A DNA stretch of 64,000 nt, from assembly GCF_900105125.1 (NCBI RefSeq), contig NZ_LT629750.1:806001-870000 (forward strand), written 5' to 3'. A program made the position numbers and the translations under genes. The stretch comes from Bradyrhizobium canariense. Lineage in GTDB: Bacteria; Pseudomonadota; Alphaproteobacteria; Rhizobiales; Xanthobacteraceae. Under the pieces are notes generated by a model, which was not told the DNA's origin, ran no database searches, and was given only the letters and a program-made list of their open reading frames with translations. Numbering within the stretch: the first letter of the stretch is position 1; the number at the start of each line of letters is the position of its first letter. Of the stretch, positions 34,030 to 42,505 are shown piece after piece.

Positions 34030-34806
34030 ATGGATTCCCTCAGTCCCGCAAGCCCTCCGATCACCATAACCCCCGCCGAACGCCCGCCGCGAGTCTGGAA
34101 GTTCTGGGGTACCGCGCTGTGGGGCTTTTTTATCTTTGCCGCGATGTTTGTCGGCCAGCTCGCGGTCGTCGCCTGGTTTGTCCTGCGGCAGCATGGGCCG
34201 ATCGATATTGCCGCAGCTATCCACGTGCTCGGTGGCGGCCTGACGATTTCACTTTCCGTGATTACCGGTCTGCCCGCCGTTCTCGCCGCGCTGTGGCTGC
34301 CGATCCATCTGTCGCGCACGTCATTTGCCGACTATCTCGCGCTGCGCTGGACCTCGTGGACCAATCTACTGATCGGCATCGTCGCCATGGTCGTCGTGGT
34401 GATGGGGTGGGATCTGGTGTCGCGCCTGACCGGGCGCGAGGTGCAGCCGGGATTCATGGGGGATGTGGTGCAATCGGCCGTTGCCGATGGCGCGTTATGG
34501 CTGCTGGTGCTGGCGTTCTGTGTTGCCGCGCCGATCACGGAAGAGTTTTTCGCACGCGGTTTCCTCTATCGCGGCTGGTCGGAATCGGCGCTCGGGCCGC
34601 TGGGCGCCATCCTGCTGTCGTCGGCGGTCTGGACCATGCTGCATCTGCAGTACGACTGGTTCTTTTTGGGCGAAGTATTTTCGATCGGACTCGTGCTCGG
34701 CTATCTCCGCTATCGCAGCCAGTCGATCTGGCTGACCATTTTGCTGCATGGTCTCAACAATCTGGCCGCACTGGTGCAGACCTTGTTGCTTACGGGACAG
34801 TCTTAG
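34030..34806 (+). CDS. CPBP-family intramembrane protease (CAAX protease-like)
   Basis: The 258-residue protein has about seven membrane helices. The glutamic-protease signature TEEFFARGFLYRG (EExxxR) and LLHGLNNLAA (HxxxN) are present near residues 173 and 240. Bacterial CPBP proteases process peptides or act in membrane protein turnover; the substrate here is unknown. ATG 34030 is used because the upstream extension runs into a repeat. No bacteriocin genes are nearby, so an immunity role is not supported. Confidence 0.88.
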   Translation: MDSLSPASPPITITPAERPPRVWKFWGTALWGFFIFAAMFVGQLAVVAWFVLRQHGPIDIAAAIHVLGGGLTISLSVITGLPAVLAALWLPIHLSRTSFADYLALRWTSWTNLLIGIVAMVVVVMGWDLVSRLTGREVQPGFMGDVVQSAVADGALWLLVLAFCVAAPITEEFFARGFLYRGWSESALGPLGAILLSSAVWTMLHLQYDWFFLGEVFSIGLVLGYLRYRSQSIWLTILLHGLNNLAALVQTLLLTGQS

Positions 34807-34822
34807 TTCTGCGATGGAGAAC

Positions 34823-34932
34823 TCCCTCTCCCATGGGGAGAGGGTTGGGGTGAGGGGGGACGGTTTGTCGATAGAACTGAACCCCTCACCCGGCGCTACG
34901 CGCCGACCTCTCCCGATGGGAGAGGTGAAGGG
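34823..34932. repeat. Palindromic intergenic repeat, family C
   Basis: CCCTCTCCCATGGGGAGAGGG is a near-palindrome, followed by GTTGGGGTGAGGGG, then a reverse unit with ACCCCTCACCCGGCGCTACG and CCTCTCCCGATGGGAGAGG. The same unit is found at 36990. It fills the gap between the CPBP gene and the small frame at 34938. Confidence 0.85.
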
Positions 34933-34937
34933 GAAAG

Positions 34938-35057
34938 TCACGCCACCAGCGCAATCGCGATCGGCATGGTCGCGGCGGCCAGAATGGTTTGCAGTGTGAT
35001 GATCTGGGTGAGCAGGGGTGCATCTACCGGCATTAGTGCCGCAACAACGACCGCCAT
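34938..35057 (-). pseudogene. Probable C-terminal remnant of an AEC-type transporter
   Basis: A 39-residue frame (MAVVVAALMPVDAPLLTQII, then TLQTILAAATMPIAIALVA) begins 2 bases after the ruvX stop. It looks like the last helix of an auxin-efflux-carrier-type permease, where a segment resembling TLQTxLxxxTMP ends the protein. The rest is missing, and a family C repeat lies right after the stop. It may be translated by coupling with ruvX as a small membrane protein. The family assignment is from pattern only. Confidence 0.4.
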
Positions 35058-35059
35058 CC

Positions 35060-35542
35060 TCAGCGATCTCCGCGCAGCTTCGCCAGCCGGTCGAGCGCGC
35101 CTTGCAGGATGAAGATCGCGGCATGCTCGTCGATCACTTCCGCGCGCCGGGCGCGGCTCATGTCCATGCCGATCAATTCACGCTCGACCGCGACGGTGGA
35201 GAGCCGTTCGTCCCACAGCGCGATGGCGAGATCAGTGAGTTTGGAGAAATTTCGGGCGAAAGTGCGGGTCGATTGCGCCCGCGGGCCTTCGCTGCCGTCC
35301 ATGTTGATCGGCAGGCCGAGCACGAAGCCCACCGCGTTGCGCTCGCCGGCAATCGCAAGCAGGCACGCCGCATCGGCCTTGAACGCTTTGCGCTGGATGG
35401 TCTCGACGCCGGTCGCAAGCCTGCGGTCGGGGTTGGACACCGCAACGCCGATGGTCTTGGTGCCGAGATCGAGGCCAACGAGTGCGCCGCGTTCCGGCCA
35501 GTGCGCAACGGCGTCGGTCAGCGGTAAGATGAGAGCAGGCAT
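35060..35542 (-). CDS. ruvX: Holliday junction resolvase-like RuvX (YqgF)
   Basis: The 160-residue RNase H-fold protein has LVGLDLGTKTIGVAVSNPDR (first Asp), FVLGLPINMDGSEGPRAQ, LWDERLSTVAVERELI and the C-terminal acidic IDEHAAIFILQGALD. YqgF/RuvX is needed for 16S rRNA 5' end processing and has nuclease activity. ATG 35542 is chosen by family length. It is divergent from the small membrane protein at 35596 with 53 bp between. Confidence 0.94.
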   Translation of the reverse strand: MPALILPLTDAVAHWPERGALVGLDLGTKTIGVAVSNPDRRLATGVETIQRKAFKADAACLLAIAGERNAVGFVLGLPINMDGSEGPRAQSTRTFARNFSKLTDLAIALWDERLSTVAVERELIGMDMSRARRAEVIDEHAAIFILQGALDRLAKLRGDR

Positions 35543-35595
35543 GGCTCCGCATACCACGCGGCGAGCAGGACGTGCAAAGCGAAGGATGAATATCA

Positions 35596-35820
35596 ATGGA
35601 CCGGCTGACCTTGTTCGGATTGTTCGCGGTTACCGCGATGCTCGTGTGCTACGCGCTGGAGGATCGCAGCCGCTGGTTCGTCCTTGGATTCGCGTGCGCC
35701 TGCGCGCTGGGCTCGATTTACGGGTTTCTGCAGGGCGCCTGGCCGTTTGGGCTGGTCGAGGCGATCTGGACCGTGGTCGCGCTGCGGCGCTGGAGCATCA
35801 GGCCACAGAGCATGGCATAG
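35596..35820 (+). CDS. Small membrane protein, conserved hypothetical
   Basis: The 74-residue protein MDRLTLFGLFAVTAMLVCYA has two or three hydrophobic helices and a charged loop (LEDRSRWFVLG), ending VALRRWSIRPQSMA. It reads like the small conserved membrane proteins of Bradyrhizobium. It is divergent from ruvX and 85 bp before the nitronate monooxygenase. Strong GC3 bias supports coding. The function is unknown. Confidence 0.75.
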   Translation: MDRLTLFGLFAVTAMLVCYALEDRSRWFVLGFACACALGSIYGFLQGAWPFGLVEAIWTVVALRRWSIRPQSMA

Positions 35821-35905
35821 CGCGGCTGCCTCGTGCTAACCTTGAACGCGCCCCTGGCAACGACGCCCGCGCCGATACCCTCAAAATCAGCTGAATGAGC
35901 AGACC

Positions 35906-36982
35906 ATGTGGCCGGACCGCCGACTTATCGAGCTTTTCAAGACCGAATTTCCGATCGTTCTGGCGCCTATGGCCGGGATCATGGACGCCGAGCTCGTGAT
36001 CGCGGCGGCGCAGGGCGGCGCGCTGGGCTCGTTGCTGTGCGCGATGATCACGGCCGAAAAGGCGCGCGAGCAGGTCAACATCATCCGCCAGCGCGTCGCT
36101 GCGCCGATCAACATGAATTTCTTCTGCCACAAGCTGGTCGACGCCGATCCCATGCGCGAGGCCGGATGGAAGAAGCGGCTTAAGTCCTACTACCAGGAAT
36201 TGGGCCTCGACCACACCGCGCCGGTCAATGCCGCCAACCGCGCGCCGTTCGATGCCGCGATGTGCGAAGTGGTCGAGGAGCTGAAACCCGAAATCGTCAG
36301 CTTCCATTTCGGCCTGCCGGATCCGGCGCTGCTCAAGCGCGTCAGGGCGGCGGGCTGCATCGTGATCGCCTGCGCGACCATCGTGCGGGAAGCGATCTGG
36401 CTTGAGGAAAACGGCGTGGACGCCATCATCGCGCAAGGCGCGGAGGCGGGCGGCCATCGCGGCATGTTCCTGACCGAGAATATCGCTGAACAGCCCGGCA
36501 CCTTCGCGCTGGTGCCGCAGGTGGTCGATGCGGTCAGAGTGCCTGTGATCGCGACGGGCGGCATCGCCGATGGGCGCGGTATCGCCGCGGCGTTCGCGCT
36601 GGGCGCGGCCGGCGTGCAGATCGGCAGCGCCTATCTGCGCTGTCCGGAATCCAGGGTGACGGCGCTGGCGCGATCGGCACTGGCCCAGGCGCGTGATGAT
36701 TCCACCGTCATCACCAATGTCATGACCGGGCGTCCGGCCCGCGGCGTCGCCAATCGTGCGATGCGGGAAGTCGGCCCGATTTGCCCGGATGCGCCCGCAT
36801 TTCCCCATGCCGCGACCTCATTGGGTCCCCTGAAGGCGGCCTCGGAAACGCTCGGCAAGGTTGATTTCACCAATCTTTGGGCCGGCCAGGCGATCCGGCT
36901 CGGTCGCGAAATGCCGGCGGCCGAGCTGACGCGGGCCCTGGCCGGCGGCGCGCTGGCGCGGCTGAGCCAAATGGCCGGTTGA
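35906..36982 (+). CDS. Nitronate monooxygenase (2-nitropropane dioxygenase family)
   Basis: The 358-residue TIM-barrel FMN protein has FPIVLAPMAGIMDAELVIAA, IIAQGAEAGGHRG (catalytic-loop His and phosphate-binding Gly), VPVIATGGIADGRGIAAAFA and GAAGVQIGSAYLRCPES. Class I NMO enzymes oxidise nitronates such as propionate-3-nitronate. It begins MWPDRRLIELFKTEF, as expected. It stands alone with a family C repeat directly downstream. Confidence 0.92.
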   Translation: MWPDRRLIELFKTEFPIVLAPMAGIMDAELVIAAAQGGALGSLLCAMITAEKAREQVNIIRQRVAAPINMNFFCHKLVDADPMREAGWKKRLKSYYQELGLDHTAPVNAANRAPFDAAMCEVVEELKPEIVSFHFGLPDPALLKRVRAAGCIVIACATIVREAIWLEENGVDAIIAQGAEAGGHRGMFLTENIAEQPGTFALVPQVVDAVRVPVIATGGIADGRGIAAAFALGAAGVQIGSAYLRCPESRVTALARSALAQARDDSTVITNVMTGRPARGVANRAMREVGPICPDAPAFPHAATSLGPLKAASETLGKVDFTNLWAGQAIRLGREMPAAELTRALAGGALARLSQMAG

Positions 36983-36989
36983 ATCTTTG

Positions 36990-37092
36990 TCACCTCTCCC
37001 ATGGGGAGAGGTCGGCGCGTAGCGCCGGGTGAGGGGACTCGGCCAAAGGGTGGACCCTGAACCACCTGACCCCAACCCTCTCCCACCGGGAG
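36990..37092. repeat. Palindromic intergenic repeat, family C
   Basis: CACCTCTCCCATGGGGAGAGG, GTCGGCGCGTAGCGCCGGGT and GAGGGGACTCGG recur from the unit at 34823 in the opposite order, then CCCCAACCCTCTCCCACCGG. It fills most of the gap between the nitronate monooxygenase and gatC. Confidence 0.85.
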
Positions 37093-37219
37093 CCCTCTGT
37101 TCGTGCCGAGAAGCCGAAGGATCGTCTGCGGTCCCTCAAACATTGGGAAGCCACGGTTGCGACGCAAAAGGCCCGTCTGCTATACGGCAGGCTGAATTTG
37201 CCGTGAGAGGCCGTATATA

Positions 37220-37507
37220 ATGTCGGTTGATGCCGCCACCGTTCGCCGCATCGCGCATCTTGCGCGGATCGCGGTCGCTGAGCAGGAGGTTCCCCATTTG
37301 CAGGGTGAACTGAACGCGATGCTGGCCTTTGTCGAGCAGCTCAGCGAAGTCAATGTCGACGGCGTCGAGCCAATGACATCGGTCACGCCGATGGAAATGA
37401 AGAAGCGCCACGACGTGGTCGATGACGGCGAGATCGCCGACGAAGTGGTTGCCAATGCGCCGGAGACCCAGGATCATTTCTTCCTGGTGCCGAAAGTCGT
37501 CGAGTAG
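37220..37507 (+). CDS. gatC: Asp/Glu-tRNA(Asn/Gln) amidotransferase subunit C
   Basis: The 95-residue protein [20 protein letters not shown] with [17 protein letters not shown] and the C-terminal [14 protein letters not shown] is a full GatC. It stabilises GatA and wraps around the GatA-GatB interface. With gatA (37797) and gatB (42506) it forms GatCAB, which amidates Glu-tRNA(Gln) and Asp-tRNA(Asn). An 80-bp gap and one small gene separate it from gatA. Confidence 0.96.
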   Translation: MSVDAATVRRIAHLARIAVAEQEVPHLQGELNAMLAFVEQLSEVNVDGVEPMTSVTPMEMKKRHDVVDDGEIADEVVANAPETQDHFFLVPKVVE

Positions 37508-37587
37508 GCGTGGCGTTTCGAGTGAAGTGGATGCCGGTTCGCGCAAGAAACCGCGTCAAAAAATCAGTTTTGTAGACAGGAAATCCG

Positions 37588-37800
37588 ATGTGTCTGCTCT
37601 GCGACGATGAAAAGGCCTATCAGGCCTATATGAACTATCTCGACGCCATGGAGCGGCAGGGCAAGGCTGCGGATCCCGACAAGGCGATGGACGCGGTGCT
37701 CGACCAGCTCGAAGCCGCCGACAAGGCGCGCAGCAAGCTGGATGATCCGGCCAACGACAAGACGCTGTCTCCGTTCTTTTGCAGCCCGGTTGATAAATGA
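37588..37800 (+). CDS. Small Cys-containing protein between gatC and gatA
   Basis: The 70-residue soluble protein [20 protein letters not shown] has a CxxC at residues 2-5 and one more Cys near the end ([10 protein letters not shown]), joined by an acidic helix. Its stop overlaps the gatA start as ATGA, so the two are translationally coupled. Three Cys around a short helix could bind a metal. I recall a similar protein in related genomes, but no function is known. Confidence 0.8.
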   Translation: MCLLCDDEKAYQAYMNYLDAMERQGKAADPDKAMDAVLDQLEAADKARSKLDDPANDKTLSPFFCSPVDK

Positions 37801-39272
37801 CCGATTTGACCTCGCTGACCATCGCCGAGGCCAGGACCGGCCTTGCGAACAAATCCTTTACCTCGCTTGAACTGACGGACGCCCATCTCAAGGCGATCGA
37901 GGACGCGCGTGTCCTCAATGCCTTCGTGCTGGAAACGCCGGATCAGGCCCGCGCCATGGCCCGCGACGCCGATGCCAGGATCGCCAGGGGCGAGGGTGGT
38001 CCGCTCGCGGGCATTCCGCTCGGGATCAAGGATCTGTTTGCGACCAAGGACGTGCGCACCACGGCCTGCTCGAAAATCCTCGGCAATTTCGTGCCACCTT
38101 ACGAATCAACCGTGACTTCGCAGCTCTGGCGCGACGGCGCCGTCATGCTCGGCAAGCTCAACAATGACGAGTTCGCGATGGGCTCGTCGAACGAGACCTC
38201 GTGCTTCGGCGCCGTGGTCAATCCGTGGCGCCGCGACGGCTCCGACAAACAACTGGTGCCGGGAGGCTCCTCCGGCGGTTCGGCATCAGCCGTCGCTGCG
38301 TTGCTTTGCATGGGAGCGACCGCGACCGACACCGGCGGCTCGATCCGTCAGCCGGCCGCTTTCACCGCAACCGTCGGCATCAAGCCAACCTATGGGCGCT
38401 GCTCGCGCTGGGGCATCGTTGCGTTCGCATCCTCGCTCGATCAGGCCGGGCCGATTGCGCGCAGTACGCGGGACGCGGCGATCCTGATGCGCTCGATGGC
38501 GGGTCACGATCCCAAGGATACCACCTCGGTCAATCGCGAGGTTCCGGATTACGAGGCGGCGATCGGCAAATCCGTCAAGGGCATGAAAATCGGGATTCCC
38601 AAAGAATACCGTCTCGACGGCATGCCCGGGGAAATCGAGAAGCTCTGGAGCGACGGCGCCAACTGGCTCAAAGCCGCGGGCGCGGAGTTGGTCGAGGTAT
38701 CGCTGCCGCACACCAAATATGCCTTGCCGGCCTACTACATTGTCGCGCCTGCGGAAGCCTCGTCGAACCTCGCGCGCTACGACGGCGTGCGTTACGGCCT
38801 GCGCGTGCCCGGCCGCTCGATCGGCGAGATGTACGAGAATACCCGCGCTAGAGGCTTCGGCGCCGAAGTCCGCCGCCGCGTCATGATCGGTACCTATGTG
38901 CTCTCGGCCGGCTATTACGACGCCTATTACCTGCGTGCGCAGAAAGTGCGCACGTTGATCAAAAAAGACTTTGAGGACTGTTTCGCCAAGGGCGTGCACG
39001 CGATCCTGACGCCGGCGACGCCGTCGGCGGCGTTCGGCATCGGCGAAAAGGGCGCCGATCCCGTCGAGATGTACCTTAACGACATCTTCACGGTGACGGT
39101 GAACATGGCGGGATTGCCGGGGATCGCGGTTCCCGCCGGCAAGGACGCGCAAGGGCTGCCACTCGGCCTGCAGTTGATCGGCCGTCCGTTCGACGAGGAG
39201 ACGCTGTTCTCGCTCGGCGAAGTAATCGAGCAGGCGGCGGGACGATTCACACCACCAAAATGGTGGGCGTGA
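37797..39272 (+). CDS. gatA: Asp/Glu-tRNA(Asn/Gln) amidotransferase subunit A
   Basis: The 491-residue amidase-signature enzyme has the Lys in [15 protein letters not shown], the Ser cluster [15 protein letters not shown] and [20 protein letters not shown]. It hydrolyses glutamine and passes ammonia to GatB. The length is typical. It overlaps the upstream small gene by four bases. gatB is not adjacent but 3.2 kb downstream, with kinase and methyltransferase genes in between. Confidence 0.97.
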   Translation: MTDLTSLTIAEARTGLANKSFTSLELTDAHLKAIEDARVLNAFVLETPDQARAMARDADARIARGEGGPLAGIPLGIKDLFATKDVRTTACSKILGNFVPPYESTVTSQLWRDGAVMLGKLNNDEFAMGSSNETSCFGAVVNPWRRDGSDKQLVPGGSSGGSASAVAALLCMGATATDTGGSIRQPAAFTATVGIKPTYGRCSRWGIVAFASSLDQAGPIARSTRDAAILMRSMAGHDPKDTTSVNREVPDYEAAIGKSVKGMKIGIPKEYRLDGMPGEIEKLWSDGANWLKAAGAELVEVSLPHTKYALPAYYIVAPAEASSNLARYDGVRYGLRVPGRSIGEMYENTRARGFGAEVRRRVMIGTYVLSAGYYDAYYLRAQKVRTLIKKDFEDCFAKGVHAILTPATPSAAFGIGEKGADPVEMYLNDIFTVTVNMAGLPGIAVPAGKDAQGLPLGLQLIGRPFDEETLFSLGEVIEQAAGRFTPPKWWA

Positions 39273-39353
39273 GTTCCATGTCGCGCGACTAGCTTTTGGG
39301 TTTGCGTTTTTTGCCGGGCTTCGCCATGGTTCGCCGATGAGCAGGGTTAGCGC

Positions 39354-40451
39354 ATGAGCGCGGATGACGGCGTTCCATCTTCCCAACAGGTCGATCAGCT
39401 TCTCGGCTCGTCGAAGCTCGCTTCGGCGATCGAGAACGACCGATACAAGCATTTGCTCGATCATGTTCCGGTCGCGCTCGCGGTATCGCGCGGGTTCCGC
39501 GAGGAGCAGCACGTCGTTTACATCAACAAGGCGTTCGAGAATTTGATGTCGATGGCAGCCCCTGACGTGGAGGGCCAGCGCTGGACCTGTCTGGATGGTT
39601 TTCTCGACGAGGACAGCCCGACCAGGACGTTGGGTGAGGCGATCCAGGACGGCGAGGATTTCATCGGCGTGTTCCGTCCATCCGGTCCAGTCGACCGGCT
39701 GGTCATCGTGCAGGCCTATGCCTCGGTGATCGAAAGCGACGATGGCGTCGAGAGTTTTCGGATCGCGGCGCTGGTCGATGTCGGCGGCCGGGAACGCGCG
39801 CAGATCGAACAATTCGAGAGCCAGATCCGCGATCGCGACGTGCTGATGCGCGAACTTCAGCACCGGGTGAAAAACAATTTGCAGCTCATCACGGCGCTGA
39901 TCCGTCTGGAAGCACGATCGGCGGCGGAAGGCGAGACGGTGGCTTTGGGGCGGCTGGCGAGCCGGATCGATGCGTTGACGGTGCTGTACCGGACTTTGTC
40001 GGCTGAAAACGCCCCGCCCGAAATCGATCTCGGCCAGTATCTGTCCGACATCGCAACCTCCGTGATGCAGGTCAGCGCCGCCGAGAGCATCAAGCTCGAC
40101 ATCGAGTCCGGCTATTGTCCGCTCTCGATCAACGTCGCGATGCCCACGGGACTCCTGATCAACGAGATGCTGACCAACGCGCTGAAATATGCGTTTGTCG
40201 GCCGCAGCAGCGGCCAGTTGCGGCTGATCTGCAAGCAGAGCGACGGCCGTGTGACGGTTATCGTATCCGACGATGGGGTTGGGCTCGGCGAAAATCAGGA
40301 ATGGCCGTCACCGCGGAAACTCGGCGCGCTGGTCCTGCAGACGCTGAAGGAAAATGCCGGGAATGTCGTGTTCCGCGCCGAAAGCATCCGCGGGCAGGGA
40401 ACATGGTTCACCCTGACCTTCGATGCGGCGTCCGGAGCGAAGCCGAACTGA
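39354..40451 (+). CDS. PAS-domain sensor histidine kinase (HisKA_2/HWE-like)
   Basis: The 365-residue soluble protein has a PAS-like domain (about 25-145, with VVYINKAFENLMSMAAPDVE) and a phospho-acceptor helix LMRELQHRVKNNLQLITALI (His near 170). The ATPase part has INEMLTNALKYAFVG and VSDDGVGLG. This is the HisKA_2/HWE group, which in alphaproteobacteria acts in light, blue-light or general stress signalling, often through PhyR-NepR-EcfG. No response regulator is adjacent. It is followed closely by a 103-residue protein. Confidence 0.9.
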   Translation: MSADDGVPSSQQVDQLLGSSKLASAIENDRYKHLLDHVPVALAVSRGFREEQHVVYINKAFENLMSMAAPDVEGQRWTCLDGFLDEDSPTRTLGEAIQDGEDFIGVFRPSGPVDRLVIVQAYASVIESDDGVESFRIAALVDVGGRERAQIEQFESQIRDRDVLMRELQHRVKNNLQLITALIRLEARSAAEGETVALGRLASRIDALTVLYRTLSAENAPPEIDLGQYLSDIATSVMQVSAAESIKLDIESGYCPLSINVAMPTGLLINEMLTNALKYAFVGRSSGQLRLICKQSDGRVTVIVSDDGVGLGENQEWPSPRKLGALVLQTLKENAGNVVFRAESIRGQGTWFTLTFDAASGAKPN

Positions 40452-40456
40452 GCCCG

Positions 40457-40768
40457 ATGATGAGCATGGCGGATTTTAAAGCCGGTTTATCGGGTACTGC
40501 ACCGGCGCCAGGTATCGCCGCGCCGCTCGCCGCCCTGTGGTGGGCCGCGAAGGGCCAATGGGATCAGGCGCACAAGCTCGTCCAGGACGAAGAGACGGCT
40601 GACGCAGCCTGGGTCCATGCCTATCTACATCGGCTCGAGGGTGATCTTGGCAATGCCGGCTATTGGTACCGGCGAGCGGGCAAGGCGGTCGCGACGGATT
40701 CGCTCGAGACCGAATGGGAGCGGATCGTCGCGGCGCTGATCCCCAAGGATCCATCGGCAAACACATAG
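40457..40768 (+). CDS. Conserved hypothetical, downstream of the histidine kinase
   Basis: The 103-residue protein has LAALWWAAKGQWDQAHKLVQ, EETADAAWVHAYLHRLEGDL and GNAGYWYRRAGKAVA. This Trp-rich helical pattern resembles half of a TPR-like repeat protein found across Rhizobiales. It starts six bases after the kinase stop, so it shares its operon. The function is unknown. Confidence 0.82.
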   Translation: MMSMADFKAGLSGTAPAPGIAAPLAALWWAAKGQWDQAHKLVQDEETADAAWVHAYLHRLEGDLGNAGYWYRRAGKAVATDSLETEWERIVAALIPKDPSANT

Positions 40769-40796
40769 CCCATATTCCGAACGACGTGCGCCGATG

Positions 40797-42242
40797 TCAC
40801 CGGCCCACGATTGTGTTTGGGACCAGACCGCCGCGCCAGGCTTCGGCGTTCAAATGGTCCGGGGCGGGCGCCAGCAGCCGCGGCGGCACGTCGTTTTTTT
40901 GACCGGCCAGCGCTCGCTGTAAAATCCGCCGCCGCTCGATCTCCGTGGAGGCAAGGGGCTGTTTGCTGAGCCAGTCGAGATCGACGCCGGAGCTTCCAAA
41001 TCTCGATGACTGGAAAGCGGTCTGTTCGAACTGTTCGAGGGCCGCGACCACGAACCATTCAACGGCATTTGCGCCCGGTGGGACGTGGTCAAATCGCGGG
41101 TTCGCGGGCCAGAAGGGCTCCATGATCCGGCCGGTGCCGCGTTTGAGAACGTCGGCCATGATGCCCAGTACTTTGACGCTGATGGTACGGCGCCCCATCT
41201 CCCAGGTGATGCGGGCAAGCGTCGACAGCCTCGGCAGCGACGCCTGCTTGTCGCAGAGCGCGGTCAGGGTGTCACCGGCGAACCGCAGAGCGGCGTAACG
41301 CTCTGACAACGAAAGGTCCCGGGATCGCCACATCGCATAGCCCGCGAGCGCGTCGCGATAGGCCGGTTCTAACGCGGCCCCACCGCCGGGCAACGCCGCG
41401 AATATCGGCGCGAACGGCTGTGCCTTGAAAAACTCCAGCGCCTTGGCCCGGATTTCATCGTCCGGCGCCCATTCCGGAATGGCCTCGATGAGCAATCCCT
41501 GCTCGGCAAGCGCTGCCGCGCGGTCGGGTTTGGCGGCGAACAGATTGAGCTCATAATGATCGAGCAATTCCTCCGCGCCGGCCGGCACCAAAACAGGAGC
41601 GCCTGGCAAAAGCCGGTAGGTGGCAAAACCCAGGGCGTTAAATGCGGCGGGAAGGTTGTCGTTCTGTTTTGACTTGGCCCTTACTTCGAACATCACCAAT
41701 GGCGAGCGTTTTGAAAAGAACGATCCGGCGCCGGCCAGAATCCGTTCTTCTTCGCCCTCCGCGTCGATCTTGATGAAGTCGATCGCGCCCCAATTCCTCG
41801 CTTTTTCTTCCGCATCCAGCGAAGTGATCCGAACGCTCTCGCCGGGCCCATCGCCCTCCAGCGTATGCAGTTCGCTCGAGGCGCCCAGCACCAGATGACC
41901 CTCGCGCTCGCCGTCCGACAACGCGGCCGGGATCACATGTAAATTGTCGGCGCCGTTCTCCGCCTTGCTGATTTCGAGCAGACGGCAGGTTGCTGTTGCC
42001 GGTTCGTAGGAAAAGACCTGCCCCTTGGGCCCGACCAGCCGCGCCATGGGCAGGCTGTAAACCCCAAGGTTCGCGCCGATATCGATCGCGGTCATGCCGG
42101 GCTTCAGCCAGCGCGAGAGAAACGCGGTCTCCTTCTCGAACCACTTTTCCTGCTCGAGGATGACGTAGGTCGTGAACGCCTCGAGCGAGGACGGCACGAC
42201 GATATGCGTTCCATCGACCATGCGCAGGGAAATCTCGCCCAT
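40797..42242 (-). CDS. FkbM-family methyltransferase domain protein
   Basis: The 481-residue protein has the SAM-binding motif MTAIDIGANLGVYSLPMARL and the FkbM-type motifs FSYEPATATCRLLEISKAEN and IDFIKIDAEGEEERILAGA in residues 1-230. The second half (about 250-480) is helical and has no recognised domain. FkbM proteins O-methylate sugars or polyketides. GAGAGG precedes ATG 42242. It faces the small gene at 40457 and is divergent from gatB. An O-GlcNAc-transferase-like gene lies 3.6 kb away, so a glycan role is possible. Confidence 0.85.
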   Translation of the reverse strand: MGEISLRMVDGTHIVVPSSLEAFTTYVILEQEKWFEKETAFLSRWLKPGMTAIDIGANLGVYSLPMARLVGPKGQVFSYEPATATCRLLEISKAENGADNLHVIPAALSDGEREGHLVLGASSELHTLEGDGPGESVRITSLDAEEKARNWGAIDFIKIDAEGEEERILAGAGSFFSKRSPLVMFEVRAKSKQNDNLPAAFNALGFATYRLLPGAPVLVPAGAEELLDHYELNLFAAKPDRAAALAEQGLLIEAIPEWAPDDEIRAKALEFFKAQPFAPIFAALPGGGAALEPAYRDALAGYAMWRSRDLSLSERYAALRFAGDTLTALCDKQASLPRLSTLARITWEMGRRTISVKVLGIMADVLKRGTGRIMEPFWPANPRFDHVPPGANAVEWFVVAALEQFEQTAFQSSRFGSSGVDLDWLSKQPLASTEIERRRILQRALAGQKNDVPPRLLAPAPDHLNAEAWRGGLVPNTIVGR

Positions 42243-42505
42243 CGTGCCTCTCGAAAATGCGAGTGAGGAAGGTATGCGGTGTCGCCGTGTATTTGCACGG
42301 ATTGCGGAAATATTCACCCGTCGAAGCGGAAGTCTCGCCGAAGGGCAGGTTGCATCGGCCCCGACGTCGGCTTAATTTGCATCATACGGCAGCGCCATGC
42401 TGCGAGCCTGCCGGAAAAGTCATCGCCCAGCAAAGAAATATTGAATTATTTCAACTTCTTTGGCTGTGATTTCGTGTCGCACGACATTATCCGATCGAGT
42501 TGTCC

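Noticed and set aside
39289..39327. 12-residue Lys-rich frame MAKPGKKRKPKS on the minus strand after gatA
   Set aside because: It is too short to support; no clear ribosome site and no other evidence.
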